Part shown: positions 40,901 to 49,800 of the stretch, in pieces
How positions within the stretch are numbered: position 1 is the stretch's first letter
Layout of the letters: the number at the start of each line of letters is the position of its first letter
The notes under the pieces: generated by a model
Told to the model about the DNA's origin: nothing
The model's database searches: none
Seen by the model: only the letters and a program-made list of their open reading frames with translations
Assembly (NCBI RefSeq): GCF_036850765.1
Contig: NC_089495.1
Location: forward strand, 204,167,847 to 204,231,846
Reading direction: 5' to 3'
DNA length: 64,000 nt
From: Saccopteryx bilineata
Taxonomy: Eukaryota > Chordata > Mammalia > Chiroptera > Emballonuridae
Program-made: the position numbers and the translations under genes

Positions 40901-43692
40901 AGACGTTCCAGCTGCAGGTATCTACTGGACAGATCTGCCCCACTGTGCACCTACTGTACGCACACTGCGGGCTTACCCCAGGGGACCGACTGGACAAATC
41001 TGCCCACTGTGCACCTACTGTACGCACACTGCGGGCTTACCCCAGGGGGCCGACTGGAGAAATCTGCCCACTGTGCACCTACTGTACGCACACTCCGTGC
41101 TGGCTTACCCCAGGGGACCGACTGGAGAAATCTGCCCACTGTGCACCTACTGTACGCACACTCCGTGCTGGCTTACCCCAGGGGGCCGACTGGAGAAATC
41201 TGCCCACTGTGCACCTACTGTACGCACACTCCGTGCTGGCTTACCCCAGGGGGCCGACTGGAGAAATCTGCCCACTGCGCACCTACTGTACGCACACTGC
41301 GGGCTTACCCCAGGGGACCGACTGGAGAAATCTGCCCACTGCGCACCTACTGTACGCACACTCAATGCAGGCTTACCCCAGGGGGCCGACTGGAGAAATC
41401 TGCCCACTGCGCACCTACTGTACGCACACTCAATGCAGGCTTACCCCAGGGGACCGACTGGAGAAATCTGCCCACTGTGCACCTACTGTACGCACACTGC
41501 GGGCTTACCCCAGGGGACCGACTGGAGAAATCTGCCCACTGCGCACCTACTGTACGCACACTGCGGGCCGGGCTTACCCCAGGGGACCGACTGGAGAAAT
41601 CTGCCCACTGCGCACCTACTGTACGCACACTCAATGCAGGCTTACCCCAGGGGGCCGACTGGAGAAATCTGCCCACTGCGCACCTACTGTACGCACACTC
41701 AATGCAGGCTTACCCCAGGGGACCGACTGGAGAAATCTGCCCACTGTGCACCTACTGTACGCACACTGCGGGCCGGGCTTACCCCAGGGGACCGACTGGA
41801 GAAATCTGCCCACTGTGCACCTACTGTACGCACACTCAATGCAGGCTTACCCCAGGGGACCGACTGGAGAAATCTGCCCCACTGCGCACCTACTGTACGC
41901 ACACTCAATGCAGGCTTACCCCAGGGGACCGACTGGAGAAATCTGCCCACTGTGCACCTACTGTACGCACACTCAATGCAGGCTTACCCCAGGGGACCGA
42001 CTGGAGAAATCTGCCCACTGTGCACCTACTGTACGCACACTGCGGGCCGGGCTTACCCCAGGGGACCGACTGGAGAAATCTGCCCACTGCGCACCTACTG
42101 TACGCACACTGCGGGCTTACCCCAGGGGACCGACTGGAGAAATCTGCCCACTGTGCACCTACTGTACGCACACTGCATGCTAGGCTTACCCCAGGGGACC
42201 GACTGGAGAAATCTGCCCACTGTGCACCTACTGTACGCACACTCCGTGCGGGCTTACCCCAGGGGGCCGACTGGAGAAATCTGCCCACTGTGCACCTACT
42301 GTACGCACACTGCGGGCCGGGCTTACCCCAGGGGGCCGACTGGAGAAATCTGCCCCACTGTGCACCTACTGTACGCACACTCCGTGCGGGCTTACCCCAG
42401 GGGGCCGACTGGAGAAATCTGCCCACTGTGCACCTACTGTACGCACACTGCGGGCCGGGCTTACCCCAGGGGACCGACTGGAGAAATCTGCCCCACTGTG
42501 CACCTACTGTACGCACACTCCGTGCGGGCTTACCCCAGGGGGCCGACTGGAGAAATCTGCCCACTGTGCACCTACTGTACGCACACTGCATGCCAGGCTT
42601 ACCCCAGGGGACCGACTGGAGAAATCTGCCCACTGCGCACCTACTGTACGCACACTGCATGCTGACTTACCCCAGGGAGCCTCACCTCACCTCCCAACAG
42701 TCCCAGGAGGTGCACAACTGTCCCTGACCCCCTTGCCAGAGAAGGAAACTGAGCCTCAGAGAGAGGGACCTGCTGCCCGGGCCGAGGGAGACCCTGAGGA
42801 GACCCATGCAGCCCCCGGCATCTCCCTATCCCCTCGTCCACCCAGAAGCCTTCTCAATGGCAGCAAATGTTGAGCAGGAGGGGCCCATGGGGCTAGGAAG
42901 GCTGGCTTACTGTCACACTTAGTATCTTTCCACCGGGTCCAACCATAGTTGGGGAAACTGAGGCCTGGAGGGGCGGAGACAGAAGCAGGACAGGAAGGGT
43001 AGCTGCCGGAATGGCCCTGAGACTTGGTGAGCGTCTGGGCTTGGCAGCCGACACTGGCCCAAGTCCTGACCCAACCGCAAATTCTGTGTGGTCTGGGCCA
43101 TTCCCTTCCTCGCTGGGCCTCAGTTTCCCCCTCTGTAATTCCCTGGTAGGTAGGGACCGTCCAGTCTCGTGCATCCACTGTGTTCCAGGCATCTTGTCTC
43201 ATGCCCACAGCAACGATGGGAAGCAGATACTGCCACTCCAGTTTACAGAGGGGGATCTAAAGCCCAGAGAGGGGCAGTAGTTTACTCAGGGTCACACAGC
43301 ACATATATGCCAGAGCCCCAAAGCTGGGACCCTTTTCTAATCACAGTGTGTCTGTCCTTCTGGCCTCAGTGCCTTCCATCCCAGCCCTGGCACATCGACT
43401 TGCTGTGTGGTCTTGGACCTGTTTGTTCCCCTCTCTGAGCCTCAGTTTCCCCTTCCTATGAAATGGGTCCATTCATCTCCCAAACGCCCTTCTGGACAGG
43501 CACAGTGGGGGCCTAAGGGTGAACGGCCCTGTGTTGGTGACTCTCTTTCAGAACCAGCCCACCCGGACTTTTGGGGCCGTCAAGGTGAAGATCTCGAGCA
43601 ACTGGGGGAACCCACGCTTCACCTGCCTCTACCGCGTGCGTGTGCACGGCTCTGTGACCCCCCCTAAAGAGCAGCCAGATCCCCTACCCTGA
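25889..43692 (+). CDS. SUN5: SUN5 (SPAG4L), sperm-specific SUN domain protein (complete, 13 exons)
   Basis: Thirteen plus-strand exons join in frame to 1,137 nt, 378 codons plus stop; human SUN5 has 379 residues and 13 exons as I recall. The start [11 protein letters not shown] matches the human N-terminus. A membrane segment spans about residues 109-125 ([14 protein letters not shown]). A coiled coil covers about 143-195, around GEIQDLRGN and [15 protein letters not shown]. The SUN domain fills about 208-378 with the motifs [24 protein letters not shown] (Cys255), [10 protein letters not shown] and [11 protein letters not shown] (Cys357); these two cysteines correspond to the intramolecular disulfide of SUN domains. 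SUN5 sits at the head-tail coupling apparatus of sperm and its loss causes acephalic sperm in humans (known). One intron appears to use a GC donor, and three introns hold large minisatellites. No disruption is seen. Confidence 0.97.
26134..26540 (-). mobile_element. Bat tRNA-derived SINE (CCTGGCCGGTTGGCTCAG family) in SUN5 intron 1
   Basis: Reverse-oriented, with GTTT-repeat tail complement and head complement ending CCAGGGCC. Flanks repeat CAGCCTGGG (26124-26132 and 26541-26549). It contains the longer form with a duplicated CACCAGGGG block. Confidence 0.9.
26748..26806 (+). CDS. SUN5: SUN5 exon 2
   Basis: Residues 29-48: [14 protein letters not shown] ... SM, nucleoplasmic side. The acceptor is AGCCCCAG and the donor GTATGC, moderate but fixing the right phase. 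Confidence 0.85.
27022..27099 (+). CDS. SUN5: SUN5 exon 3
   Basis: Residues 49-74: [20 protein letters not shown]. The acceptor is TTCTCTGCAG and the donor GTACGT. Confidence 0.88.
28006..29351. repeat. SUN5: Minisatellite, 19-bp unit, about 70 copies, SUN5 intron 3
   Basis: Units alternate among CTACAGCTCCAGGGTCTCC, CCCCAGCTCCAGGGTCTCC, CCCCGGGCCCAGGGTCTCC and similar variants. Because 19 is not a multiple of 3 and units lack stops, the plus strand is open for up to 468 codons. It ends 68 bases before the exon 4 acceptor and supplies many CAG acceptor-like trinucleotides. Confidence 0.97.
29420..29486 (+). CDS. SUN5: SUN5 exon 4
   Basis: Residues 75-96: [20 protein letters not shown]. The acceptor is TGTCTCCGCAG and the donor GTGGGC. 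It lies only 68 bases after the 19-bp minisatellite. Confidence 0.93.
29640..29960. repeat. L2-like relic in SUN5 intron 4
   Basis: The text around CCCACTGTGGCTCCCCATGG and TTCCGACCTGCACACCTGCG resembles diverged L2 sequence. Assignment is weak. Confidence 0.4.
30375..30775 (-). mobile_element. Bat tRNA-derived SINE (CCTGGCCGGTTGGCTCAG family) just upstream of SUN5 exon 5
   Basis: Reverse-oriented with a perfect 16-bp target duplication AAGCCCTGTCTCTCTT (30359-30374, 30776-30791). Part of the polypyrimidine region before exon 5 is the duplicated target site itself. Confidence 0.93.
30817..30878 (+). CDS. SUN5: SUN5 exon 5 (start of membrane segment)
   Basis: Residues 97-117: [20 protein letters not shown]. 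The acceptor is CTGTCTCCCAG and the donor GTGCGT. It follows a SINE by about 40 bases. Confidence 0.93.
31177..32058. repeat. SUN5: Minisatellite, 18-bp unit, about 48 copies, SUN5 intron 5
   Basis: The unit is CTCCCACCCCCGTCACTG with CCACG, CCATC and CCTAG variants. The 18-bp period gives a six-residue repeat (VGAVTG) in a 257-codon minus-strand frame that I regard as spurious. The minus strand is G-rich in runs. Confidence 0.97.
32783..32940 (-). mobile_element. VES-like bat SINE inside the L1
   Basis: Reverse-oriented: TTTATTGATTTTAGGGAGAG, GA-rich middle, then CTGAGCTATCTGGCCAGGGC. The L1 text TTTGCCCATTTTT is repeated on both sides as the target duplication. Confidence 0.8.
33079..33258 (-). 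mobile_element. VES-like bat SINE, second copy inside the L1
   Basis: Reverse-oriented and more diverged: TTATTTATTGATTTTAGAGA at its start and CTGAGCTATATCCAACCAGG at the tRNA-like head. Confidence 0.7.
33750..34115 (-). mobile_element. Bat tRNA-derived SINE (CCTGGCCGGTTGGCTCAG family) inside the L1
   Basis: Reverse-oriented, with a perfect 17-bp duplication of L1 sequence GCTAGAAGTATTCTTTT (33733-33749, 34116-34132). It therefore inserted after the L1. Confidence 0.93.
35020..35220. repeat. MIR-type relic
   Basis: TTACAGATGAAGAAACTGAG and GATTTGAACCCCGATGCCCT are MIR landmarks, directly upstream of SUN5 exon 6. Confidence 0.65.
35248..35297 (+). CDS. SUN5: SUN5 exon 6
   Basis: Residues 118-134: [16 protein letters not shown], the end of the membrane segment and the start of the lumenal stalk. 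The acceptor is GGCCCCGCAG and the donor GTGAGT. Confidence 0.93.
35470..35960 (+). repeat. L2-like relic in SUN5 intron 6
   Basis: TCTCCTCCTGGATGCCTCCA, CAGCTAATATGTCACCTCCT and TTGAAGGCAGAGCCAGGTCT read like a diverged L2 3' end. Confidence 0.55.
36000..36480. repeat. Degenerate TGGA/GGAT tetranucleotide repeat
   Basis: ATGGATGGATGG-type sequence with many substitutions, in SUN5 intron 6, upstream of micro-exon 7. Confidence 0.9.
36573..36607 (+). CDS. SUN5: SUN5 exon 7 (35-bp micro-exon)
   Basis: Residues 135-145: [11 protein letters not shown]. The acceptor is CCCCACCAG and the donor GTAAGG. It was found from the family sequence and confirmed by phase on both sides. Confidence 0.9.
37058..37072. 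repeat. G homopolymer, 15 bases, SUN5 intron 7
   Basis: An uninterrupted G run followed by GCAGGGG. Confidence 0.88.
37191..37299 (+). CDS. SUN5: SUN5 exon 8 (coiled coil)
   Basis: Residues 146-182: [18 protein letters not shown] through [12 protein letters not shown]. The acceptor is CCCGGTCAG and the donor GTGAGA. Heptad-like hydrophobic spacing supports trimerisation. Confidence 0.95.
37400..37780. repeat. Probable old interspersed repeat, family not assigned
   Basis: AT-rich text around TTGATTGACAGTTTGGCTGG and TTTGTAGGATATTGTTTTTT contrasts sharply with GC-rich neighbours and feels like an old transposon relic, in SUN5 intron 8. Confidence 0.4.
38000..38310. repeat. MIR-type relic
   Basis: CCAGCTGTGTGATCTTGGAC, CCCATCTTACAGATGAGAAA and CAGACAGGCAGTAACTAGCC are MIR core and tail landmarks, in SUN5 intron 8. 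Confidence 0.7.
38589..38667 (+). CDS. SUN5: SUN5 exon 9
   Basis: Residues 183-208: [11 protein letters not shown] and [13 protein letters not shown] leading into the SUN domain. The acceptor is CCTCTTCAG and the donor GTAAGT. Confidence 0.95.
39484..39599 (+). CDS. SUN5: SUN5 exon 10 (followed by GC donor)
   Basis: Residues 209-247: [19 protein letters not shown] and [16 protein letters not shown]. Frame continuity with exon 11 requires the exon to end ATCCTCGAG, followed by intronic GCAGGT. The nearest GT, four bases on, would shift the frame. Confidence 0.93.
40145..40312 (+). CDS. SUN5: SUN5 exon 11 (SUN domain core, Cys255)
   Basis: Residues 248-303: [31 protein letters not shown] and [10 protein letters not shown]. 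The acceptor is GCCTCTTCCAG and the donor GTGAGC. Cys255 begins the conserved CWAF motif. Confidence 0.97.
40831..40917 (+). CDS. SUN5: SUN5 exon 12
   Basis: Residues 304-332: [20 protein letters not shown]. The acceptor is TGAGTCCACAG and the donor GTATCT. A minisatellite begins within a few bases of this donor. Confidence 0.96.
40921..42680. repeat. SUN5: Minisatellite, 61-69-bp unit, about 26 copies, SUN5 intron 12
   Basis: The unit contains CTTACCCCAGGGGACCGACT, GGAGAAATCTGCCCACT and GCACCTACTGTACGCACACT, with variable 3' ends (GCGGG, GCGGGCCGGG, CAATGCAGG, CCGTGCTGG). The first, degenerate unit begins a few bases inside the intron after exon 12. All three plus frames are open for 500 or more codons. 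Confidence 0.97.
43080..43460. repeat. MIR-type relics upstream of SUN5 exon 13
   Basis: GGGCCTCAGTTTCCCCCTCT and again CTGAGCCTCAGTTTCCCC, with TTTACAGAGGGGGATCTAAA between, suggest two overlapping MIR copies. Confidence 0.6.
43552..43692 (+). CDS. SUN5: SUN5 exon 13 (C-terminus, stop)
   Basis: Residues 333-378: [19 protein letters not shown] and VRVHGSV, then [10 protein letters not shown] and a TGA stop. The acceptor is CTCTCTTTCAG. Cys357 is the partner of Cys255. Confidence 0.97.
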   Translation, partial: NQPTRTFGAVKVKISSNWGNPRFTCLYRVRVHGSVTPPKEQPDPLP

Positions 43693-43697
43693 GAGAA

Positions 43698-43703
43698 AGT
43701 AAA
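43698..43703 (+). terminator. SUN5: Candidate SUN5 polyadenylation signal AGTAAA
   Basis: AGTAAA lies six bases after the stop codon, followed by T-rich TTTATTCTTC. This implies a very short 3' untranslated region, as is common in testis transcripts. Confidence 0.5.
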
Positions 43704-44239
43704 GTTTATTCTTCATGCCCCAGCCCAAGTCTGTGTGGCTTTGGCTCCAAAGAGTGAGCGGGGGAGGGGGCTAGCCTTTGATGTCTGACACCACGGTGAG
43801 CAATCTTTGATCATGTACTGGGTGCCCAGCCACCCTCACTCCAGCCCTCTGAGGCCCTATTTCATAGAGAGGGGACCATGAAGGCCTCCCAGCAACAAAG
43901 TGACTATCCAGAGGTCACGGCCAGCAAACGGCAGCAGCACCAGCATTCAAACCCAGGCTGTCTCACACCTGGATGTGACCCACCTCCCTTGCTTCAAATC
44001 AAGCTCTGCCCCTGACCCAAGTGTTACTTTGGGCATGACCCAGCCCTCTTAGGGCCTCAGTGTCCCCATCTGTACAGTGGGGACAGGATTGTGGCTGTTA
44101 GACCAGATGAGGTCGGAAATGGGAAATCTCACTTCTGGCCGCCTTGGAATATTGCAACATCATGCAAATAATTTACTGTGTGGCATTAGGCCGGACACAC
44201 ACCTTCTGTGGACCTCAGTTTTGCCCGGTATAAACATTT

Positions 44240-44360
44240 ATTTTCCTTTTTTGTGCAGCAAAAGCTATCAAAAAGTAAAAAGGCAACCCGCAGAATGGTA
44301 GGAAATGTTTGCCAATCTTATAGCTGATAAAAAATTAATAGCCAGATTATATATAGAATC
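44240..44360 (+). mobile_element. Short LINE-1 ORF2 fragment
   Basis: GCAAAAGCTATCAAAAAGTA, CCCGCAGAATGGTAGGAAAT and TATATATAGAATCC match sense L1 ORF2. It is about 120 bp. Confidence 0.7.
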
Positions 44361-45220
44361 CCTGAAATGGCCCCAGGCAGGTGATAGGAGGCCCAGTCCT
44401 CCGGGAGGAGGGGGCGTTGCCTCTAAGCAGGGCTCCAGAGTGGGGCAGGCTGGCCCCGCCGGACAGGGCACAGACTGGACCTGCAAGGGAGAGAGCTCCC
44501 ATGGGCAGGGGCAGGCAGGTGGAGGGGCTGGCACCAGCCCAGCTGGGCATTAGAAGGGCGGATTAATCGGAAGTATGTTTGTTTCCTGGGAGGGCACGCT
44601 GGACAGGGCCTGCTCTGGTGCAGAATCCAGCCCTCTGGCCACCTGCCAGGCTCCCCCCCAGCCCCTGGAGCCCTCCTCAGGGCCTGCCCTCCAGTGGTAT
44701 CCAGTCTGGGTGGGCTTCAAGAGGTCACCTCATATTCCTGCCGTTCCCCGCTCTCCCCACAGCGACCCATAGACCTGGGAGCCACACACGCTCAATCTGG
44801 CACCATTCCTGCAATTTCGATAAGAACCATTCTTGTCGTTAGAAAGCCGCACCATGCCGAGGTTTGATGAAACGTGAAGGTGCAGACAGCCTGCTTCCTC
44901 CCCCAATGCCCCTCCCAGTCTCACTCCTCCAGCTGTTCTGCAGGTTTCCTTCTGCCGTTTGTCTTTTAACTTTGTTTAAAGTGCTTTTGTTCAAAAGGTT
45001 GGATGGGGTGGGGGGGTTTTATTTAGCTAAATCAGTCTTTGCCTTTATGGCTGATAACTGGAATACATTGCGGGAAGACGCTGCACAGTTCCAAAATTAT
45101 CACAATACATTCCTGGATTTTCTGGTACCGATTTTACCACATATGCTATATAGAGGGATAAGTAGATAGACATGCTCTTTCGTGCACACACAAGATTTGG
45201 ATGTAGAAAAACTTCAATGC

Positions 45221-45345
45221 CCTCTAGCCAGATAGGTTGGTTATAAGAATCGTCCTGAATCACAGAGGTTGCCAGTTCAATCCCCGGTCAGGGCATGTAC
45301 AGGAACAGATATCGATAAAATAAATAAAATTTTTTTTTTTTAAAA
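45221..45345 (+). mobile_element. VES-like bat SINE fragment
   Basis: AGCCAGATAGGTTGGTTATA, then GCCAGTTCAATCCCCGGTCA and GGGCATGTACAGGAACAGAT. The tRNA-like head and A-rich end are both visible. Confidence 0.65.
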
Positions 45346-45350
45346 GATCA

Positions 45351-45776
45351 GGCCCTGGCCGGTTGGCTCAGCGGTAGAGCGTCGGCCTGGCGTGCGGGGG
45401 ACCCGGGTTTGATTCCCGGCCAGGGCACACAGGAGAAGCGCCCATTTGCTTCTCCACCCCCCCCCTTCCTCTCTGTCTCTCTCTTCCCCTCCTGCAGCCA
45501 AGGCTCCATCGGAGCAAAGATGGCCCGGGCACTGGGGATGGCTCCTTGGCCTCTGCCCCAGGCGCTAGAGTGGCTCTGGTCGTGGCAGAGCGACGCCCCA
45601 GAGGGGCAGAGCATCGCTCCCTGGTGGGCAGAGCGTCGCCCCTGGTGGGCGTGCCGGGTGGATCCCGGTCTGGTGCATGCAGGAATCTGTCTGACTGTCT
45701 CTCCCCGTTTCCAGCTTCAGAAAAATACAAAAAATAAAAAATAAAAAATAAAATAAAAATAAATAAATAAATAAAA
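45351..45776 (+). mobile_element. Bat tRNA-derived SINE (CCTGGCCGGTTGGCTCAG family), forward copy
   Basis: Head GGCCCTGGCCGGTTGGCTCA, box B GGTTTGATTCC, body and a long AAAT-rich tail. Flanks repeat AAAAGATCA. Confidence 0.92.
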
Positions 45777-45814
45777 AAAAGATCAGTATTAAGAAAGAAA
45801 AACTTGAATGCATC

Positions 45815-46400
45815 CAGACTTTGTTTTTATGTATGGTGTGAGGTAGGGATCTAGTTTAATTTTTGCTCAATTAGTACCCAGGAGCCACAACATGGTACCA
45901 TAATCGAAGAGCCCATCTTTCCTCTGTAGCTCGGACACAGAGTCAGCGCACATCTCGTGGTCCCTCTTCCACTTCCTCGAGCCCCTGCCCCTTCCTGCAC
46001 CCACGCAGACTCTGCGGGCTTCTCTAGTGTTGCAATGCGTGCTGTAGAGCGTCTACCCTCCTCTTTGTTTCTCCGTTTCTCCGACACTTTCCCTGTCAGG
46101 GGAACTTTAGAATCCGCTCATCAAGTTGCATTTTTTAACAGCTGGGCTTGGGCTGGCCTTATGGGTTCGTGCATGGGGGATCAATTTCCTGGCCAGTCAG
46201 CCCTTCTCTTTCTGGAACACGGCATCCTCCCTCCGCGTCCTCCAGTTTGCCATCAGATGTCATTGCTTTCTTCACGGGAAGGAACGCTGCACCTTCCTTG
46301 TCAGCTTTAGCCCTGGATATTTTTCCAGCGCTGGGGACGTGGTCAACGGGCTCTTGACCCTCATTGTCGTTTCCTGTAGTTGGAGCTCCGTTTCTTTGAC
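45815..46400 (-). mobile_element. Diverged LINE-1 antisense fragment(s)
   Basis: ATGTATGGTGTGAGGTAGGG near 45832 is L1 ORF2 in reverse. Text from about 46130 (CTTCCTTGTCAGCTTTAGCC) may be a more decayed continuation. The right part is uncertain. Confidence 0.45.
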
Positions 46401-48284
46401 ACGCGTGTGTGGTACTTGCCCACCCCCATAGTCACCCTAAGTTTGGGTGAACCAGCTGGGGAACTGTGAGTGGAGAGCAGGATTCCAGTTCTGTCCCAAC
46501 CGTGTCCTGGGGAGCAGGCTGGTCGCCCACCCCCACCACAGGACCACTGAGACCATCACACAGCCCTCACGGGAAGGGCAGAGGCACTGGGCGCTCGATC
46601 CACGGGGAGCCTTATTCTCCAGAGGGAACACTCACTACATGTGGCTCAGCCCGTCCTGGGTTACCGGGCTCCCCTTAGTCACCACAGGTCCCCTCTCTCC
46701 TCCACGCCCCACCGGCCCTGTCCTCCAAGGTCAATAGGCCCTGGATTGGGCACTACAGCTCACAGTGCACGTGAGGAGGGGACAGGCCCCCAGAAGAATC
46801 CAGTCCCACTCAAGGCCCACCAGAACCTAACAGCCGGCAGGGGACGGGGCCCTGCTCCAGCCCAGGAAGGGCTCTTCTGGGGCAGCGTCCTGCAGGAGAA
46901 CAAAGGTTACCCGGAGGCCTCGCTGCCCCAACCACCCAACCCCGTTCCCGGTCCACAATGCACAAGGCTGGCCGCCTGCCCGCAGTTCGGCCCACCCACT
47001 GGGCTGGATTGGCGGAGTGGGCAGCCAGCCAGGGTGGGAGCCAGCGATCTGTGATGACCGAGACGGAGCCGGAGGTGCAGAGTGCCAAGTCACGCCTGTG
47101 ACGCCTCTGATAAACCTTCCAGGAGGAGCTCCGTGGTTTGCACTAATCTGACAGCCCCTGAGCCCCAGGCTGGGTCCGGCGGGGGCAGGCAGGCAGGCAG
47201 GGCCTCAGCTTCTCTGAGCCTCGAGACCCCTGGACTAGTGACAAGACAGAGCTCCGCCCCTGCCCGGTGCTACCTCACTGTGTGACCTGCAGGGGGTCAC
47301 TCTTTTAGCCTCAGTTTCCCCATATGCACCCAAGAGATGCTAGTCCTCACCTCTTCCCAGCCGGGGGCAGACCGAGGCTCCCAAGACCCCGGCGTGATCA
47401 TGGGCACGAACCCCTCACGTTGCCAAGTGAGGGAAGTACATTATTTCCTCGGGGCAAGTCTGGCTCCCCGTCCCCATGCACACGAAGCCAATATGAAATC
47501 TCAAGAGTGGTCATTTTTCAGGTCACTGTCACCCAAATGGTTTTTATTGGCTTTTATGCCTTTCTGTATTTTCCTAATTTTCTATTCTCTGTGCTTTTAG
47601 AATCAAAAAAGAGCTAGATAAGTCATTTTTTAAGGCCATGGGTGCGAAAGGCAGAGAACAAAGAGGAGAGGGGTGAGGCGCCGCGGGCACCTGGGTCTCG
47701 GGACAAGAAGGAGGGGACTGTGAGTGACCAGAGCGTCAGGGCCTCCTCTTCGGCTTCCTCACACCCAGCTCCTGTGTGAACTTGGCCTCCGTTGCCCCAT
47801 CAGGGAGCTCAGCTCCTTCTGACCCTGATGCTCTGGGGTTAACTACCCAGCATCCCAGGAGGGGCCGCCTATGACCTCAGGCTCAGTGGCCAGTGACAAA
47901 TCTCTGTGGTGGGCTACAGTCAGGGTCGGAGGTGGGATTCAGACCCTACAGTTACTTCACGTGTCTGCCATGGGCCCAAACCGAAACATGTGGGAGAATG
48001 CAGAAAAAGTTTGTTGCAACGCGGCTGGGTCCACTGTGGAAGGGCTTGCTGAGCCCGAGTCAGGAGGGAGCCCCCTCAGAGGGTGGCATGTCCTGACCAT
48101 GTCATGGTCACGGTCTCGGTCTCGGAGCCTAAAGGGGACCCCGAATTTCCCTCCAAGCCCGGGCTGTGCGGAGCGGCCTTTCAGAAAACCTTCCGAGCCT
48201 GGTAATTGCTACATCTCCTCTCCCCTCTTCCCTTCGCCTCTGGGTTTCAGAGGAGGCGTGGCCCTGCCCACACCCCGCGTCTGG

Positions 48285-48372
48285 CCTCCAGACCGTGAGA
48301 CAATACCTCTCTATTGTTTCAAGTCATCGGCGTGTGGTACTTTGTTGCAGGAACCCTAGGACATGGATATGC
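48285..48372 (+). mobile_element. MLT1/MST-like LTR 3' end (solo MaLR relic)
   Basis: CTCCAGACCGTGAGACAATA, CTATTGTTTCAAGTCATCGG and GTGGTACTTTGTTGCAGGAA resemble the end of mammalian ERVL-MaLR LTRs. Only a decayed LTR remains; no retroviral gene is seen. Confidence 0.55.
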
Positions 48373-49454
48373 GGATGATATTGGGGTTTAAAGCATGGAA
48401 ATGTACTTGGACCTCAATAATCCTGGCTCCTGGGTGTCCCCGATCCCATCATCTAAGAAACAAGACTTGGAGGGTTTTGTTCTCCTCAGCAGAGAGAGTT
48501 CAGTGGCCCGGGAAGGGAGAAGGCACTGTGTCACAGGATGTCCCTGCTGGAGAGTAGAGGGAAGCCCATGCTTGCAGGCTGGGAAGTGTGAAAGGGAGAA
48601 GCGAGGGGAGCAGAGAGAGATGGAGGCCACACCCGCACTCCTGGGGCTGAGCTAGCGCTGAGTGGGCGGGGCCTCAGGACACAGAGTGGGAGTGGCCTCC
48701 GAGTAGCACGCTGCCAGCTGCCACCGCCTCCGCTGCTCTGGCAAGTCCCCGCCCAGTGTGGCACTGGGGGGCACCGTGGTGCAGTGCCAGCGGCCACTCT
48801 GGCTCTTGGGCTGTGTGTTCAGAGTCCCCACGTGCCCCAGAACAGGATGTGGAGCTGCCTGGACAGGTGCCTCTGGGCCAGAGGGGGAATCCCAAGCCAA
48901 GCAGTGGTAGTCAGGGCGGGGTGCCCTCCACCATGCTTCTGGGCCTCCCCTGCACCAGGGCCAGAGAGTTTGTAAATACAGGCTTCCCTGCAGTGACGGA
49001 GGACAGACACACAGCAGGGACAGGAGACAGACAGCCCCGACCACCTCCGGTGGCTGCTGGGAGGCTGAACCAAGTTGCATAGCCAGTGGCCTAGCGAACA
49101 TAACTGGCGCCCCCCTCCCCCCAACTACGCTTCTACTATGCTCTTCTTGTCTGTCTTGGAGACCATTTGGCGTCCCTCTGCGAGGGGCGCCTGGGGCATG
49201 ATAGATCCCTCTGCCCTGTCCATAGCTCAGCCCAGCAGCCTGACCCCACCATCACACCCCCATGGGGCATGGGGAGCCCCTGCTCTGGGCTTCTGCCTAT
49301 CATGGGACAGATGTGCTGCAGGAGGGACTCCCTTCCCTGCACCCACCCGGGGCCTCGCCAGGGAAACACGACCTAGTCAGAGACACAGCCCATGCCTAAG
49401 GGGGCATGGGCCCCAGACCAACCCATGGCCCGTGGTTTCCAACATCTGTGAACA

Positions 49455-49460
49455 TTTATT
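49455..49460 (-). terminator. EFCAB8: Candidate EFCAB8 polyadenylation signal AATAAA
   Basis: Minus-strand AATAAA about 340 bases after the inferred EFCAB8 stop, the first canonical hexamer downstream. Confidence 0.5.
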
Positions 49461-49800
49461 TTCTTTCCTAGGACTCTGGTAAAGAAGGTCAGCTTCCCGA
49501 CAGGCAGAGCGCAGACAGCCAGGGGAAGTGTCATATCCTCTGGGCCTGGCCGGGGCAAGCCAGGGACAGATGCACCCCACGGGCCTGGTCGACATGCAGG
49601 AGGACAGCAGAGAAGGCTGGACCATCTCAGCCCTTGACATGAAAGCCCTTCTTCACAGAGCACAGCAGAGCACCCTTCAGACAAGACGCCTGGGGACCCG
49701 CTTCAGGGAGGAGGAGCCAGGCGTGGGCGTCGCCGACCTATGTAGGATGTGCCTGGACATCTGGGACAGGACTGGGTGGGCAGACGGGCGTGGCCTCGGG

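Larger units (their letters stand above)
43704..49454. other. Intergenic region between convergent SUN5 and EFCAB8
   Basis: No supported exon. It holds L1 fragments (44240-44360, 45815-45900, perhaps 46130-46400), a VES-like SINE (45221-45345), a SINE (45351-45776), a MaLR-type LTR end (48285-48372) and MIR-like pieces near 44000-44110 and 47260-47330. Open frames up to 162 codons here lack homology or splice support. Confidence 0.65.

Noticed and set aside
40921..42680. CRISPR-like array
   Set aside because: Units are contiguous tandem repeats without unique spacers, in a eukaryotic intron; ordinary minisatellite.
40669..42727. Three overlapping open frames of 504-572 codons
   Set aside because: All are translations of the 61-69-bp intronic minisatellite in different frames; simultaneous openness of three frames argues against selection on any.
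45368..45813. Repeated open frames of about 80-190 codons sharing [18 protein letters not shown] and CPGRESNPG segments at eight places
   Set aside because: They are translations of the same SINE family in either orientation, not a protein family.
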